The position numbers and the translations under genes are program-made. Shown here one piece after another: positions 20,458 to 31,844 of a stretch of 64,000 bases of DNA. The DNA comes from Henricia sp. BOLD:AAB3569 (taxonomy: Eukaryota > Echinodermata > Asteroidea > Spinulosida > Echinasteridae): assembly GCA_037783545.1 (NCBI GenBank), contig JBBELK010000827.1, forward strand, positions 186,001 through 250,000, given 5' to 3'. Within the stretch, counting starts at the first letter, position 1. The number at the start of each line of letters is the position of its first letter. The notes beneath the pieces are model-generated. The model was not told where the DNA came from. It saw nothing but the letters and a program-made list of their open reading frames with translations, and did no database searches.

Positions 20458-20608
20458 GACAACGTTCAACGGGACACATCGGGCTTTTACACCAAGCACC
20501 ACCATTGTGTCAACTTTTTGCATATTCATGAGCTTCTAAAGGTGGAGCAGATTGCGTCACAAGGGACAATCTACATAGTGAGTCTATCCGGAATTGGCGT
20601 AATATAAT
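20458..20608. repeat. DIRS right inverted terminal repeat
   Basis: It is complementary to about 15468-15600; the last bases, ggaattggcgtaatataat, are specific to this end and recur in complement at 15807-15826. Confidence 0.85.
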
Positions 20609-20612
20609 CAAC

Positions 20613-20918
20613 AAATCTGGAACAGACGGGGGACTTGACTTCGCTACTATTATCGCGTCAAAAGTAAAGGAGTCCCACCAACGCGGCCGCGGATGGATTT
20701 TGTTTACACTATGTTAAGCCTAGACTGGTCCCCTGTCTATATGTGCGCTATGCTGCTCTTGCTCATATACGACGCGTGGGGAAGTAAATATGTGGACAGG
20801 GGGTCAGTCTAAGCTTAATATAGTGTAAACAAAATCCATCCGCGTTGGTGGGACTACTTTCCTTTTGACGCAATAGTAGTAGCGAAGTCAAATCCCCCGT
20901 CTGTTCCAGATTTGTTGA
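20613..20918. repeat. About 306-bp palindrome
   Basis: The left arm aaatctggaacagacggggg pairs with cccccgtctgttccagattt. The match runs inward through the tagtagcgaagtc and gtcccaccaacgcgg segments. It is related to the palindrome at 4735-4935. Confidence 0.8.
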
Positions 20919-21220
20919 TTTTAGTTTTTACTCCAAATTTTGCTCCCTTTTACCCTTTTTTTATGTTTGAGTCATCATGGAAAAAGAACGACAAGGGTAC
21001 AGAAGTCTTGAGATTACAAGGACCTCCATGGTGTGCTTTTAAATGTCTGATTTGGAATTTTAATAAGATTTTTCACACGGGTATTTGGACTATTGAGGGC
21101 GTGCTCGAATGTTCCACACGACGAAGGGGGTTAAAATGTTAAGGGGCTAAAAGTGTTACGTAAAAAATGATAACGTCCCAATATAAACGTCAAATAAACA
21201 CTTTTAGCCTTCTAAAAGTA
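20919..21220 (+). repeat. Second copy of segment 4936-5300, ending in a module
   Basis: Direct homology to 4936-5219 (gtttgagtcatcatgg, gaacgacaagggtac, tgagattacaaggacc) followed by a CACTTTTAGCC module (21141-21220). Confidence 0.7.
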
Positions 21221-21866
21221 CAGTCAAAATTAAACATTGAAAAACTTACCATGGAAGTCCCTGGAGTCTCCAGAATGTTGTACCCGCAGTGGTCCATTAT
21301 CCCTGATGATTCTTCTAAACAGAAACAAAACAAGTCCAACGTCATTTTTCTTGACATTTTTCGAGCAAACTCGGGAGAAGAGCCATGATTTACCACGTGT
21401 TTAGAGATGAACAATCACGGTCCAGATATACCGCCCTTTTGTGGTCACCTCATTGTATGACGTCAATGCAGTACAATGAGGCGACCACAAGAGGGCGGTA
21501 TATCTGGACCGTGATTGTTCATCTCTAAACACGTGGTAAATCATGGCTCTTCTCCCGAGTTTTCTAGAAAATTTCAAGAAAAATGACGTTGGACTAGTTT
21601 TTTTCCTGTTTAGAAGAGTCATCGGGGAAAACGGACCACGTTACAACATTCTGGAGACTCCAGCAACGTCCATGGTAAATTTTTAAATGTTTAATTTTGA
21701 CTGTAAAGTAAAATTTTAGTTTGGAGTACGGCGGCCATCTTGGTCGTGCAGGAAAATTCAAGATAGCGAATAGGGTTAAATTGGTAAGGGGCTAAAAGTG
21801 TTATATAGAAAATGATAACGTCCCAATGTAAACGTCATAAAAACACTTTTAGCCTTCTAAAAGTAG
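21221..21866. repeat. Fold-back element, copy 2, with terminal module
   Basis: Sequence 21223-21460 is complementary to 21472-21712. About 100 bp on each side of the centre are almost perfectly paired (tttaccacgtgtttagagat and complement). Beyond the right arm it continues through attttcctgcacgacc sequence to a module at 21786-21866. It is homologous to 5509-6204. Confidence 0.75.
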
Positions 21867-22330
21867 GACACTCGTACCTGGGACAACTCGAACCCGAGAC
21901 AACTCCTCCCCCCTTTTGTTGTTATCATTTTGGTAATTAAATGTCCTGCGAAACGTCCCCAAACGTTCTAGCAAACATCGCGGCAAAAGTCAGTAAAGTC
22001 GAAACAGATATCACGGCAAAAGTTTCAACAAAGTCCTGTGAAATTTCCTGGAAAAAGTGCCACGAAATGCTGTGGCAAAATTGCGAATGAAATCGGGTGA
22101 AATGTTTGCAAAACTATTGCCGGCAAAAGTGACACAAAAACTCGGCATCGCGCAAAAAGTCCGAAAGTCTTGGCAAACGTCCCGGCAAATTCTCGATAAA
22201 GGTCCTACAAGAGTCACGGTAAAAGTGTCGTTCCAAGTAGGGGAAAAAGTGCCTAAAATAAAGTCTCTACAAAAATAAGTTAGTGAAACGGTTTTATAAA
22301 GCATGTAAAGTGGCGCGCACGTACATGATA
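21867..22330. repeat. Degenerate GGCAAAAGT-type repeats
   Basis: From 21950 to 22250 the motif (c)ggcaaaagt or a variant (gaaaaagtg, ggtaaaagtg, gcaaaaagtc) recurs every 15-35 bp in one orientation. No ordinary coding signal is seen; the minus-strand ORF reflects the repeated motif. Confidence 0.5.
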
Positions 22331-22530
22331 GAAAGGGTTCGAGTTGTCCCGGGTACGTGTTGTCCCGGGCACGAGTCGTCCTGGGTACGAGTTGACCAGG
22401 GTGTCTTTTTTTGAGTTCGAGTTGTCCCGGGTTCAGTTCGGTTAACTGTCTCATCCCTACTTTGAGTACACACAGCGGTCGACTTGGTTCAAGTCCAGTT
22501 GGTAATAATGAACGGTCGAGTTGGTAGCGG
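22331..22530. repeat. GAGTTGTCCCGGG repeats and GAGTTGGT motifs
   Basis: Four to five gagttgtcccggg-like copies (22338-22440) are the inverse of the 14015-14134 array. Two cgagttggt or cagttggt motifs follow at 22495-22525. Confidence 0.7.
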
Positions 22531-23027
22531 CGACCGAATAATTGGAATCTTTAGGTCTGTGAATCGGTCAAGGGCAGCTAGTGCGCCATCTAACGTCTGC
22601 GAAGGGGCGCATGATAAGGTTATATGCAAAGCAGATTTTCAGAAGATTTGGTCGAGACTGGACGTTTTGTGCGGAAAAAATTCATTTGGACGTGAATCTT
22701 TCTTTGTTGACGACTAAAATATAGTAAGGAATCTTGCAGAACGATAAATAGAGTGAGTATCATGCATTTTATGAAGAAAAAGGCATTCAAAAATGTTGAG
22801 GGGAGATGTACCATAGCAAGCCAATCCACGAATTATCAACAGGAGCGATCGCTGCTCCGCAGTGTCATAATAGTTAAAAGGATGTGCCGTTTAACAAATT
22901 TTGCCTTGCCTTGCCCAAGTCTGACTTATCGTGTTTGGCCGGTAATGCGCAGTGTACAGTGCACCCTCTGGACTAGTGGCCTGTCTAATCTCGTTTTTTT
23001 TCTGTCTCAGAATTAGAAGATAACTAG
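22531..23027. other. No gene identified
   Basis: Only short ORFs without recognisable features are seen. Confidence 0.35.
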
Positions 23028-23610
23028 TAGCAAACTACTGTATTCCACCGACCGACCTGTTACAATCAGCAAATAGCCAAGAAACCAAGGAAAGTGGATC
23101 TCACGGAAGAAACATAAACAGCAACATGTAAAGAGGATAATGGGAAGGTGGAAGACACTGGTTTCATGACATGTACAGAAGAACTACTTGGACTGCAACT
23201 AATCATTCATCCAATAGGCCTATCTGTTTGGGAATGCGCCGTGACACCCGCCCAAATCAAGATACTGGGTCTTCCCATCTGCTCTGCTCAATCTGACCTG
23301 TGCACTTCCATGGTTGCTTTATCACACGTACAATGTATGACCATGGCACCCTCTGCTCGCAGGGTTCATCTACTGCCATAGCAACACATATTTTGTTCAA
23401 TACAATTTGGTGGCTGATACATGTACATACCGTATGTTGGCCTCCCGTTATTCCTGAATTGTCTCGTGGCTGTCATGACGCCGTACACGAAAATGCTGCA
23501 CTACCACCTTGCAGTCCCGAGTAGACGTGGTAATGTGAGGTTGGCCACTTCAAAGTTAGTCGGCAACATTGTCAGTGACCCATGCTATTGGAGCTTGCTA
23601 AATACTTGAC
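23028..23610 (+). repeat. Right copy of the diverged inverted segment (mate 3965-4605)
   Basis: It aligns with the reverse complement of 3965-4605 over most of its length, starting at agcaaactactgtattcca and ending near gtcagtgaccc. Divergence is considerable, with indels, so the arms are old or evolve independently. Confidence 0.65.
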
Positions 23611-24100
23611 TCATGGACATGATACTGTCTGGCAGCATAGAAAACTGACATTCAAGTGACTGTTTTTTTTTTTTTTTAATCTTAAGGTACTCCAACAGTT
23701 TACCCGGGCGTGCCTCAAAGATACTTCAACAAACTGTCCTCATGGTTCATTTAGGCCAAGAAAAAAATACCCGTGTCTCCTATTATATCAAAAAATTATT
23801 CAAAGTGGGTAGGTGGGAAATATCTTTTTATTTTGCTCTAAATTTTTGAGCCAAAAATATTATGGTGGGATGACGGTCAGTAATTTTTGTTTACCACTTG
23901 CACATTACAACACTGCAAATATACAAGAGTGAGCCACTTTTTCATGTTTTAAAGGGGTCAAAATGTTGGCTTCAGGTTTTTGAATTTGTAGCAAAAAAAT
24001 ATAGGTTATGCATGATTTGTTTAAGTCGGAGCGGGTAATAGGAAACACGGCTATTTTTTTCTTGGCCTTATAATAATGCACCTATCAATTAATGCGAAAT
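23611..24100. other. AT-rich non-coding stretch
   Basis: A run of about 15 T at 23665-23679 is the only notable feature; no gene is seen. Confidence 0.4.
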
Positions 24101-24287
24101 ACCCACACCCTAACCCCACCCCCCCCCCCCCTCCCCCAACCCACCCACCCTTACACCACCCCACCCACCCTTACACCACCCCCCCCCTTACCCACCCCCC
24201 ACCCCTCAACCCACCCTTACACCACCCCCAACCCCCTCCCCCCTCCCCTACACCCCCCTCCCCTACACCCCCCTCCCCTACACCCCT
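24101..24287 (+). repeat. C-rich low-complexity tract
   Basis: About 187 bp consist mostly of CCCACCC, CCCTTACACCACCC and CCCCTACACCCC units with almost no G. The minus strand is correspondingly G-run rich and could form quadruplexes. The proline-rich ORFs across it are composition artefacts. Confidence 0.9.
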
Positions 24288-24810
24288 AAGAAATTGCCCA
24301 TATAGTTAATGTACAGTAACGTACGCCGGGCGGCGTACCCTAAGAAAATTTCCATATAGTTCATGTACAGTAAGGTACGCCGGGCAGCGTACCCTAAGAA
24401 ATTTTCCATATAGTTCATGTACAGTAAGGTACGCCGGGCAGCGTACCCTAAGAAATTGCACATATAGTTCATGTGCAGTAAGGTACGCCGCGTGGCGTAC
24501 CCTAAGAAATTGCACATATAGTTTATGTACAGTAAGGTTCGCCGGGCGGCGTACCCTAAGAATTTTTCCATATAGTTCATGTACAGTAAGGTACGCCGGG
24601 CGGCGTACCCTAAGAAATTGCACATATGATATAGTTCATGTGCAGTAAGGTACGCCGGGTGGTGTACCCTAAGAAATTGCACATATAGTTCATGTACAGT
24701 AAGGTACGCCGGGTGGCGTACCCTAAGAAATTGCCCACATAGTTCATGTACAGTCAGGTACGCCGGGTGGCGTACTTTAACAGACTGCCCCTATGGTTCA
24801 TGAACAGTAT
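24288..24810 (-). repeat. Right 54-bp tandem array, inverted relative to the left array
   Basis: About nine to ten units contain ggtacgccgggcggcgtacc cores and catatagttcatgtacagta linkers. They are the reverse complement of the 2785-3296 units, at a similar distance from the element end (about 460 bp against 650 bp). Confidence 0.9.
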
Positions 24811-25231
24811 TTGTTTACAGTATATTTTTGTTAGTCCACATAGCGTATACACACTTTATATGTGAGTTGTATGTATCTACGTGTCTATGCAGATTTGTTT
24901 ACCAAATAAAGTGAATTCAGAAAATTACTAGACAACTGTGTTCTTTTGATTACTTTTTTACATAAATTTGAGTTTTCTCTCTTTGCACAAATGAAATTCA
25001 GTTTTTCGTGATTAATTTCATTTGTTGGCACCCAAGGTTCATGACAATTCATTATTGCACTATAATTTCGGTTATTTACGCATTTCTCACGGGATAGTTT
25101 AATTATTCTTATGTAAAAACTGAAATTCCGGTTGAATCAAAAATTGTGAAGACAATATCAGTTTGGGCAGTGGTCAACGACTATAAGCGTTACGATGAAG
25201 TCCAAATGTTATCTGAAAATAGCTCATTTCC
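24811..25231. other. AT-rich subterminal DNA
   Basis: No gene is seen between the right tandem array and the right terminal repeat. Confidence 0.45.
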
Positions 25232-25267
25232 AATTTCCAATAATACCAAAATATATCCAATGCTGTT
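25232..25267 (-). repeat. Right terminal inverted repeat of the 23-kb element
   Basis: The reverse complement is identical to 2136-2171. It is followed directly by AATT and the resumed 5S spacer (gtaaacgtttactg). Confidence 0.85.
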
Positions 25268-25315
25268 AATTGTAAACGTTTACTGATGAACAATATTTTA
25301 CTAGACAAAACAAAA

Positions 25316-28300
25316 TTGCCTACGACACTCGGTATTCCCAGGTGGTCTCCCATCGAAGTACTGACCGAGACCAACGTTGCTTAACTGCGGTGATCAGACG
25401 GGAACCGGTGTATTCAATATGGTATGGTCGTAGACGAATGCTTAAAAGGCTTGCGTAATTATAAACGTTTACTGAAGAACAATATTTTACTCAAAACAAA
25501 AGTGTCTACGACACTCGGTATTCCCAGGTGGTCTCCCACCGAAGTACTGGCCGAGCCCAACGTTGCTTAACTGCGGTGATCAGACGGGAACCGGTGTATT
25601 CAATGTGGTATGGTCGTAGACGAATGCTTAACAGGTTTGCGTAATTTTAAACACCTACTGAAGAACAATATTTTACTCGACAAAACAAAAGTGCCTACGA
25701 CACTCGGTATTCCCAGGTGGTCTCCCATCGAAGTACTGACCGAGACCAACGTTGCTTAACTGCGGTGATCAGCCGGGAACCGGTGTATTCAATGTGGTGT
25801 GGTCGTAGACGAATGCTTAAAAGGTTTACGTAATTTTAAACGTTTACTGATGAACAATATTTTACTAGACAAAACTAAAATGCCTACGACACTCGGTATT
25901 CCCAGGTGGTCTCCCATCGAAGTACTGACCGAGACCAACGTTGCTTAACTGCGGTGATCAGCCGGGAACCGGTGTATTCAATGTGGTATGGTCGTAGACG
26001 AATGCTTAACCGGTTTGCGTAATTTTAAATATTTACTGAAGAACAATATTTTACTCGACAAAACAAAAGTGCCTACGACACTCGGTATTCCCAGGTGGTC
26101 TCCCATCAAAGTACTGAGCGAGCCCAACGTTTCTTAACTGCGGTGATCAGACGGGAACCGGTGTATTCAATGTGGTATGGTCGTAGACGAATGCTTAACA
26201 GTTTAAATAATTGTAAACGTTTACTGAAGAACAATATTTTACTCGACAGAACAAAGTGCCTGCGACACTCGGTATTCCCAGGTGGTCTCCCACCGAAGTA
26301 CTGACCGAGCCCAACGTTGCTTAACTGCGGTGATCAGACGGGAACCGGTGTATTCAAGGTGGTATGGTCGTAGACGAATACTAAAAAGGTTTACATAATT
26401 GTAAACGTTTACTGAAGAACAATATTTTACTCGACAGAACAAAAGTGCCTACGACACTCGGCATTCCCAGGTGGTCTCCCAACGAAGTACTGACCGAGCC
26501 CAACATTGCTTAACTGCGGTGATCAGACGGGAACCGGTGTCTTCAATGTGGTGTGGTCGTAGACGAATGCTTAAAATGTTTACGTAATTGTAAACGTTTA
26601 CTGATGAACAATATTTTACCAGACAAAACGAAAGTGCCCACAACACTCGGTATTCCCAGGTGGTCTCCCATCGAAGTACTGACCGAGACCAACGTTGCTT
26701 AACTGCGGTGATCAGACTGGAACCGGTGTATTCAATGTGGTATGGTCGTATACGAATGCTTAAAAGGTTTACATAATTGTAAACGTTTACTTAAGAACAA
26801 TATTTTACTCGACAGAACAAAAGTGCCTACGACACTCGGTATTCCCAGGTGGTTTCCCACCAAAGTACCGACCGATCCCAACGTTTCTTAACTGCGGTGA
26901 TCAGACGGGAACCGGTGTATTCAATGTGGTATGGTCGTAGACGAATGCTTAACAGTTTACATAATTATAAACGTTTACTGAAGAACAATATTTTACTAAA
27001 AACAAAAGTGCCTACGACACTCGGTATTCCCAGGTGGTCTCCCACCGAAGTACTGGCCGAGCCCAATGTTGCTTAACTGCGGTGATCAGACGGGAACCGG
27101 TGTATTCAATGTGGTATGGTCGTAGACGAATGCCTAACAGGTTTGCGTAATTTTAAACGTTTACTGAAGAACAATATTTTACTCGACAAAACAAAAGTGC
27201 CTACGACACTCGGTATTCCCAGGTGGTCTCCCATCGAAGTACTGACCGAGACCAACGTTGCTTAACTGCGGTGATCAGCCGGGAACCGGTGTATTCAATG
27301 TGGTGTGGTCGTAGACGAATGCTTAAAAGGTTTACGTAATTTTAAACGTTTACTGATGAACAATATTTTACTAGACAAAACTAAAATGCCTACGACACTC
27401 GGTATTCCCAGGTGGTCTCCCATCAAAGTACTGACCGAGACCAACGTTGCTTAACTGCGGTGATCAGCCGGGAACCGGTGTATTCAATGTGGTATGGTCG
27501 TAGACGAATGCTTAACAGGTTTGCGTAATTTTAAACGTTTACTGAAGAACAATATTTTACTCGACAAAACAAAAGTGCCTACGACACTCGGTATTCCCAG
27601 GTGGTCTCCCATCGAAGTACTGACCGAGACCAACGTTGCTTAACTGCGGTGATCAGCCGGGAACCGGTGTATTCAATGTGGTGTGGTCGTAGACGAATGC
27701 TTAAAAGGTTTACGTAATTTTAAACGTTTACTGATGAACAATATTTTACTAGACAAAACTAAAATGCCTACGACACTCGGTATTCCCAGGTGGTCTCCCA
27801 TCGAAGTACTGACCGAGACCAACGTTGCTTAACTGCGGTGATCAGCCGGGAACCGGTGTATTCAATGTGGTATGGTCGTAGACGAATGCTTAACCGGTTT
27901 GCGTAATTTAAAATATTTACTGAAGAACAATATTTTACTCGACAAAACAAAAGTGCCTACGACACTCGGTATTCCCAGGTGGTCTCCCACCAAAGTACTG
28001 AGCGAGCCCAACGTTTCTTAACTGCGGTGATCAGACGGGAACCGGTGTATTCAATGTGGTATGGTCGTAGACGAATGCTTAACAGTTTACATAATTATAA
28101 ACGTTTACTGAAGAACAATATTTTACTAAAAACAAAAGTGCCTACGACACTCGGTATTCTCAGGTGGTCTCCCACCAAAGTACTGACCGAGCCCAACGTT
28201 TGTTAACTGCGGTGATTAGACGGGAACCGGTGTATTCAATGTGGTATGGTCGTAGACGAATGCCTAACAGGTTTGCGTAATTTTAAACGTTTACTGAAGA

Positions 28301-31300
28301 ACAATATTTTACTCGACAAAACAAAAGTGCCTACGACACTCGGTATTCCCAGGTGGTCTCCCACCAAAGTACTCACCGAGCCCAACGTTTCTTAACTGCG
28401 GTGATCAGACAGGAACCGGTGTATTCAATGTGGTATGGTCGTAGACGAATGCTTAACAGTTTACATAATTGTAAACGTTTACTGAAGAACAATATTTTAC
28501 TCGACAGAACAAAAGTGCCTACGACACTCGGTATTCCCAGGTGGTCTCCCACCGAAGTACTGGCCGAGCCCAACGTTGCTTAACTGCGGTGATCAGACGG
28601 GAACCGGTGTATTCAATGTGGTATGGTCGTAGACGAATGTTTAACAGGTTTGCGTAATTTTAAACGTTTACTGAAGAACAATATTTTACTCGACAAAACA
28701 AAAGTGCCTACGACACTCGGTATTCCCAGGTGGTCTCCCATCGAAGTACTGACCGAGACCAACGTTGCTTAACTGCGGTGATCAGCCGGGAACCGGTGTA
28801 TTCAATGTGGTGTGGTCGTAGACGAATGCTTAAAAGGTTTACGTAATTTTAAACGTTTACTGATGAACAATATTTTACTAGACAAAACTAAAATGCCTAC
28901 GACACTCGGTATTCCCAGGTGGTCTCCCATCAAAGTACTGACCGAGACCAACGTTGCTTAACTGCGGTGATCAGCCGGGAACCGGTGTATTCAATGTGGT
29001 ATGGTCGTAGACGAATGCTTAACAGGTTTGCGTAATTTTAAACGTTTACTGAAGAACAATATTTTACTCGACAAAACAAAAGTGCCTACGACACTCGGTA
29101 TTCCCAGGTGGTCTCCCATCGAAGTACTGACCGAGACCAACGTTGCTTAACTGCGGTGATCAGCCGGGAACCGGTGTATTCAATGTGGTGTGGTCGTAGA
29201 CGAATGCTTAAAAGGTTTACGTAATTTTAAACGTTTACTGATGAACAATATTTTACTAGACAAAACTAAAATGCCTACGACACTCGGTATTCCCAGGTGG
29301 TCTCCCATCGAAGTACTGACCGAGACCAACGTTGCTTAACTGCGGTGATCAGCCGGGAACCGGTGTATTCAATGTGGTATGGTCGTAGACGAATGCTTAA
29401 CCGGTTTGCGTAATTTTAAATATTTACTGAAGAACAATATTTTACTCGACAAAACAAAAGTGCCTACGACACTCGGTATTCACAGGTGGTCTCCCACCAA
29501 AGTACTGAGCGAGCCCAACGTTTCTTAACTGCGGTGATCAGACGGGAAGCGGTGTATTCAATGTGGTATGGTCGTAGACGAATGCTTAACAGTTTACATA
29601 ATTATAAACGTTTACTAAAGAACAATATTTTACTAAAAACAAAAGTGCCTACGACACTCGGTATTCCCAGGTGGTCTCCCACCAAAGTACTGAGCGAGCC
29701 CAACGTTGCTTAACTGCGGTGATCAGCCGGGAACCGGTGTATTCAATGTGGTGTGGTCGTAGACGAATGCTTAAAAGGTTTACGTAATTTTAAACGTTTA
29801 CTGATGAACATTATTTTACTAGACAAAACTAAAATGCCTACGACACTCGGTATTCCCAGGTGGTCTCCCATCGAAGTACTGACCGAGACCAACGTTGCTT
29901 AACTGCGGTGATCAGCCGGGAACCGGTGTATTCAATGTGGTATGGTCGTAGACGAATGCTTAACAGTTTAAATAATTGTAAACGTTTACTGAAGAACAAT
30001 ATTTTACTCGACAGAACAAAAGTGCCTACGACACTCGGTATTCCCAGGTGGTTTCCCACCAAAGTACTGACCGAGCCCAACGTTTCTTAACTGCGGTGAT
30101 CAGCCGGGAACCGGTGTATTCAATGTGGTATGGTCGTAGACGAATGCTTAACAGGTTTGCGTAATTTTAAATATTTACTGAAGAACAATATTTTACTCGA
30201 CAAAACAAAAGTGCCTACGACACTCGGTATTCCCAGGTGGTCTCCCACCAAAGTACTGACCGAGCCCAACGTTTCTTAACTGCGGTGCTCAGACGGGAAC
30301 CGGTGTATTCAATGTGGTATGGTCGTAGACGAATGCTTAACAGTTTAAATAATTGTAAACGTTTACTGAAGAACAATATTTTACTCGACAGAACAAAAGT
30401 GCCTACGACACTCGGTATTCCCAGGTGGTCTCCCACCGAAGTACTGACCGAGCCCAACGTTGCTTAACTGCGGTGATCAGACGGGAACCGGTGTATTCAA
30501 GGTGGTATGGTCGTAGACGAATGCTAAAAAGGTTTACATAATTGTAAACGTTTACTGATGAACAATATTTTACTCGACAGAACAAAAGTGCCTACGACAC
30601 TCGGTATTCCCAGGTGGTCTCCCAACGAAGTACTGACCGAGCCCAACATTGCTTAACTGCGGTGATCAGACGGGAACGGTGTCTTCAATGTGGTGTGGTC
30701 GTAGACGAATGCTTAAAAAGTTTACGTAATTGTAAACGTTTACTGATGAACAATATTTTACCAGACAAAACAAAAGTGCCTACAACACTCGGTATTCCCA
30801 GGTGGTCTCCCATCGAAGTACTGGCCGAGCCCAACGTTGCTTAACTGCGGTGATCAGACGGGATCCGGTGTATTCAATGTGGTATGGTCGTAGACGAATA
30901 CTTAACAGGTTTGCGTAATTTTAAACATTTACTGAAGAACAATATTTTACTCGACAAAACAAAAGTGCCTACGACACTCGGTATTCCCAGGTGGTCTATC
31001 TCCCATCGAAGTACTGACCGAGACCAACGTTGCTTAACTGCGGTGATCAGCCGGGAACCGGTGTATTCAATGTGGTATGGTCGTAGACGAATGCTTAACC
31101 GGTTTGCGTAATTTTAAATATTTACTGAAGAACAATATTTTACTTGACAAAACAAAAGTGCCTACGACACTCGGTATTCCCAGGTGGTCTCCCACCAAAG
31201 TACTGAGCGAGCCCAACGTTTCTTAACTGCGGTGATCAGACGGGAACCGGTGTATTCAAGGTGGTATGGTCGTAGACGAATGCTAAAAAGGTTTACATAA

Positions 31301-31844
31301 TTGTAAACGTTTACTGAAGAACAATATTTTACTCGACAGAACAAAAGTGCCTACGACACTCGGTATTCCCAGGTGGTCTCCCAACGAAGTACTGACCGAG
31401 CCCAACATTGCTTAACTGCGCTGATCAGACGGGAACCGGTGTCTTCAATGTGGTGTGGTCGTAGACGAATGCTTAAAAGGTTTACGTAATTGTAAACGTT
31501 TACTGATGAACAATATTTTCCTAGACAAAACAAAAGTGCCTACAACTCTCGGTATTCCCAGGTGGTCTCCCAACGAAGTACTGACCGAGCCCAACTTTGC
31601 TTAACTGCGGTGATCAGACGGGAACCGGTGTATTCAAGGTGGTATGGTCGTAGACGAATGCTAAAAAGGTTTACATAATTGTAAACGTTTACTGAAGAAC
31701 AATATTTTACTCGACAGAACAAAAGTGCCTACGACACTCAGTATTCCCAGGTGGTCTCCCAACGAAGTACTGACCGAGCCCAACATTGCTTAACTGCGCT
31801 GATCAGACGGGAACCGGTGTCTTCAATGTGGTGTGGTCGTAGAC
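25316..31844 (-). rRNA. 5S rRNA tandem array, block 2 (35 genes)
   Basis: Thirty-five head-to-tail 5S genes. Low-coordinate ends: 25316, 25502, 25691, 25880, 26069, 26256, 26445, 26634, 26823, 27008, 27197, 27386, 27575, 27764, 27953, 28138, 28327, 28515, 28704, 28893, 29082, 29271, 29460, 29645, 29834, 30022, 30211, 30399, 30588, 30776, 30965, 31158, 31347, 31536, 31725. Each gene is 120 nt unless indel-bearing: 30965 is 124 nt, and 30588 lacks one C of ACCGG. Copies at 25880, 27386, 27764, 28893, 29271 and 29834 change the last nt before the terminator (CAT in place of CAC). The spacer has variants with ctcgacagaac, ctcgacaaaac, ctagacaaaac or ctcaaaac. Block 27008-28138 is repeated as 28138-29645, with one unit extra. 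Confidence 0.95.

Larger units (their letters stand above)
15409..20608 (-). mobile_element. DIRS-type tyrosine-recombinase retrotransposon
   Basis: This 5.2-kb element is on the minus strand, ordered gag, RT-RNase H, tyrosine recombinase. Its termini are inverted repeats: about 15468-15600 is complementary to about 20458-20592. An internal complementary region at 15733-15840, just after the last ORF, carries the complement of the left end (gtgagtctatccttcattgt) joined to the complement of the right end (attacgccaattccggatag). That is the diagnostic DIRS-1 arrangement used to complete a circular intermediate. There is no target duplication, as expected for recombinase-mediated insertion: the flanks agtaaaat and caacaaat read through as agtaaaatcgacaaat in a homologous copy near 4700 and 5000. 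Confidence 0.9.
2132..25271. mobile_element. 23.1-kb composite element with 36-bp TIRs and AATT target duplication
   Basis: The array stops at 2135 and resumes at 25268. The inserted DNA (2136-25267) begins aacagcattggatatatt and ends with its inverted complement. AATT is present at both junctions (2132-2135 and 25268-25271), while an uninterrupted spacer has it once (gtAATTgtaaac), so a 4-bp target duplication is the simplest reading. Inside, sequences recur in mirror order: 54-bp hairpin arrays, segments 3965-4605 and 23028-23610, CACTTTTAGCC modules, and fold-back elements. Inner arms pair 6970-7075 with 13790-13890 and 7088-7470 with 10065-10452. No transposase for the outer element was found; the only long ORFs belong to a nested DIRS element. 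It is best described as a giant fold-back or non-autonomous transposon carrying later insertions. The family is unknown. Confidence 0.7.

Noticed and set aside
22011..22454. 147-aa minus-strand ORF
   Set aside because: The repeated F-R-x-T/F pattern reflects the degenerate GGCAAAAGT-type repeats.
24076..24309. Proline-rich protein
   Set aside because: It is the translation of a C-rich low-complexity tract without other coding signals.
2132..25271. piggyBac- or Kolobok-type TTAA insertion
   Set aside because: TTAA can be read at both junctions, but then the empty spacer would need an extra TTAA not seen in other units; AATT fits the standard spacer exactly.
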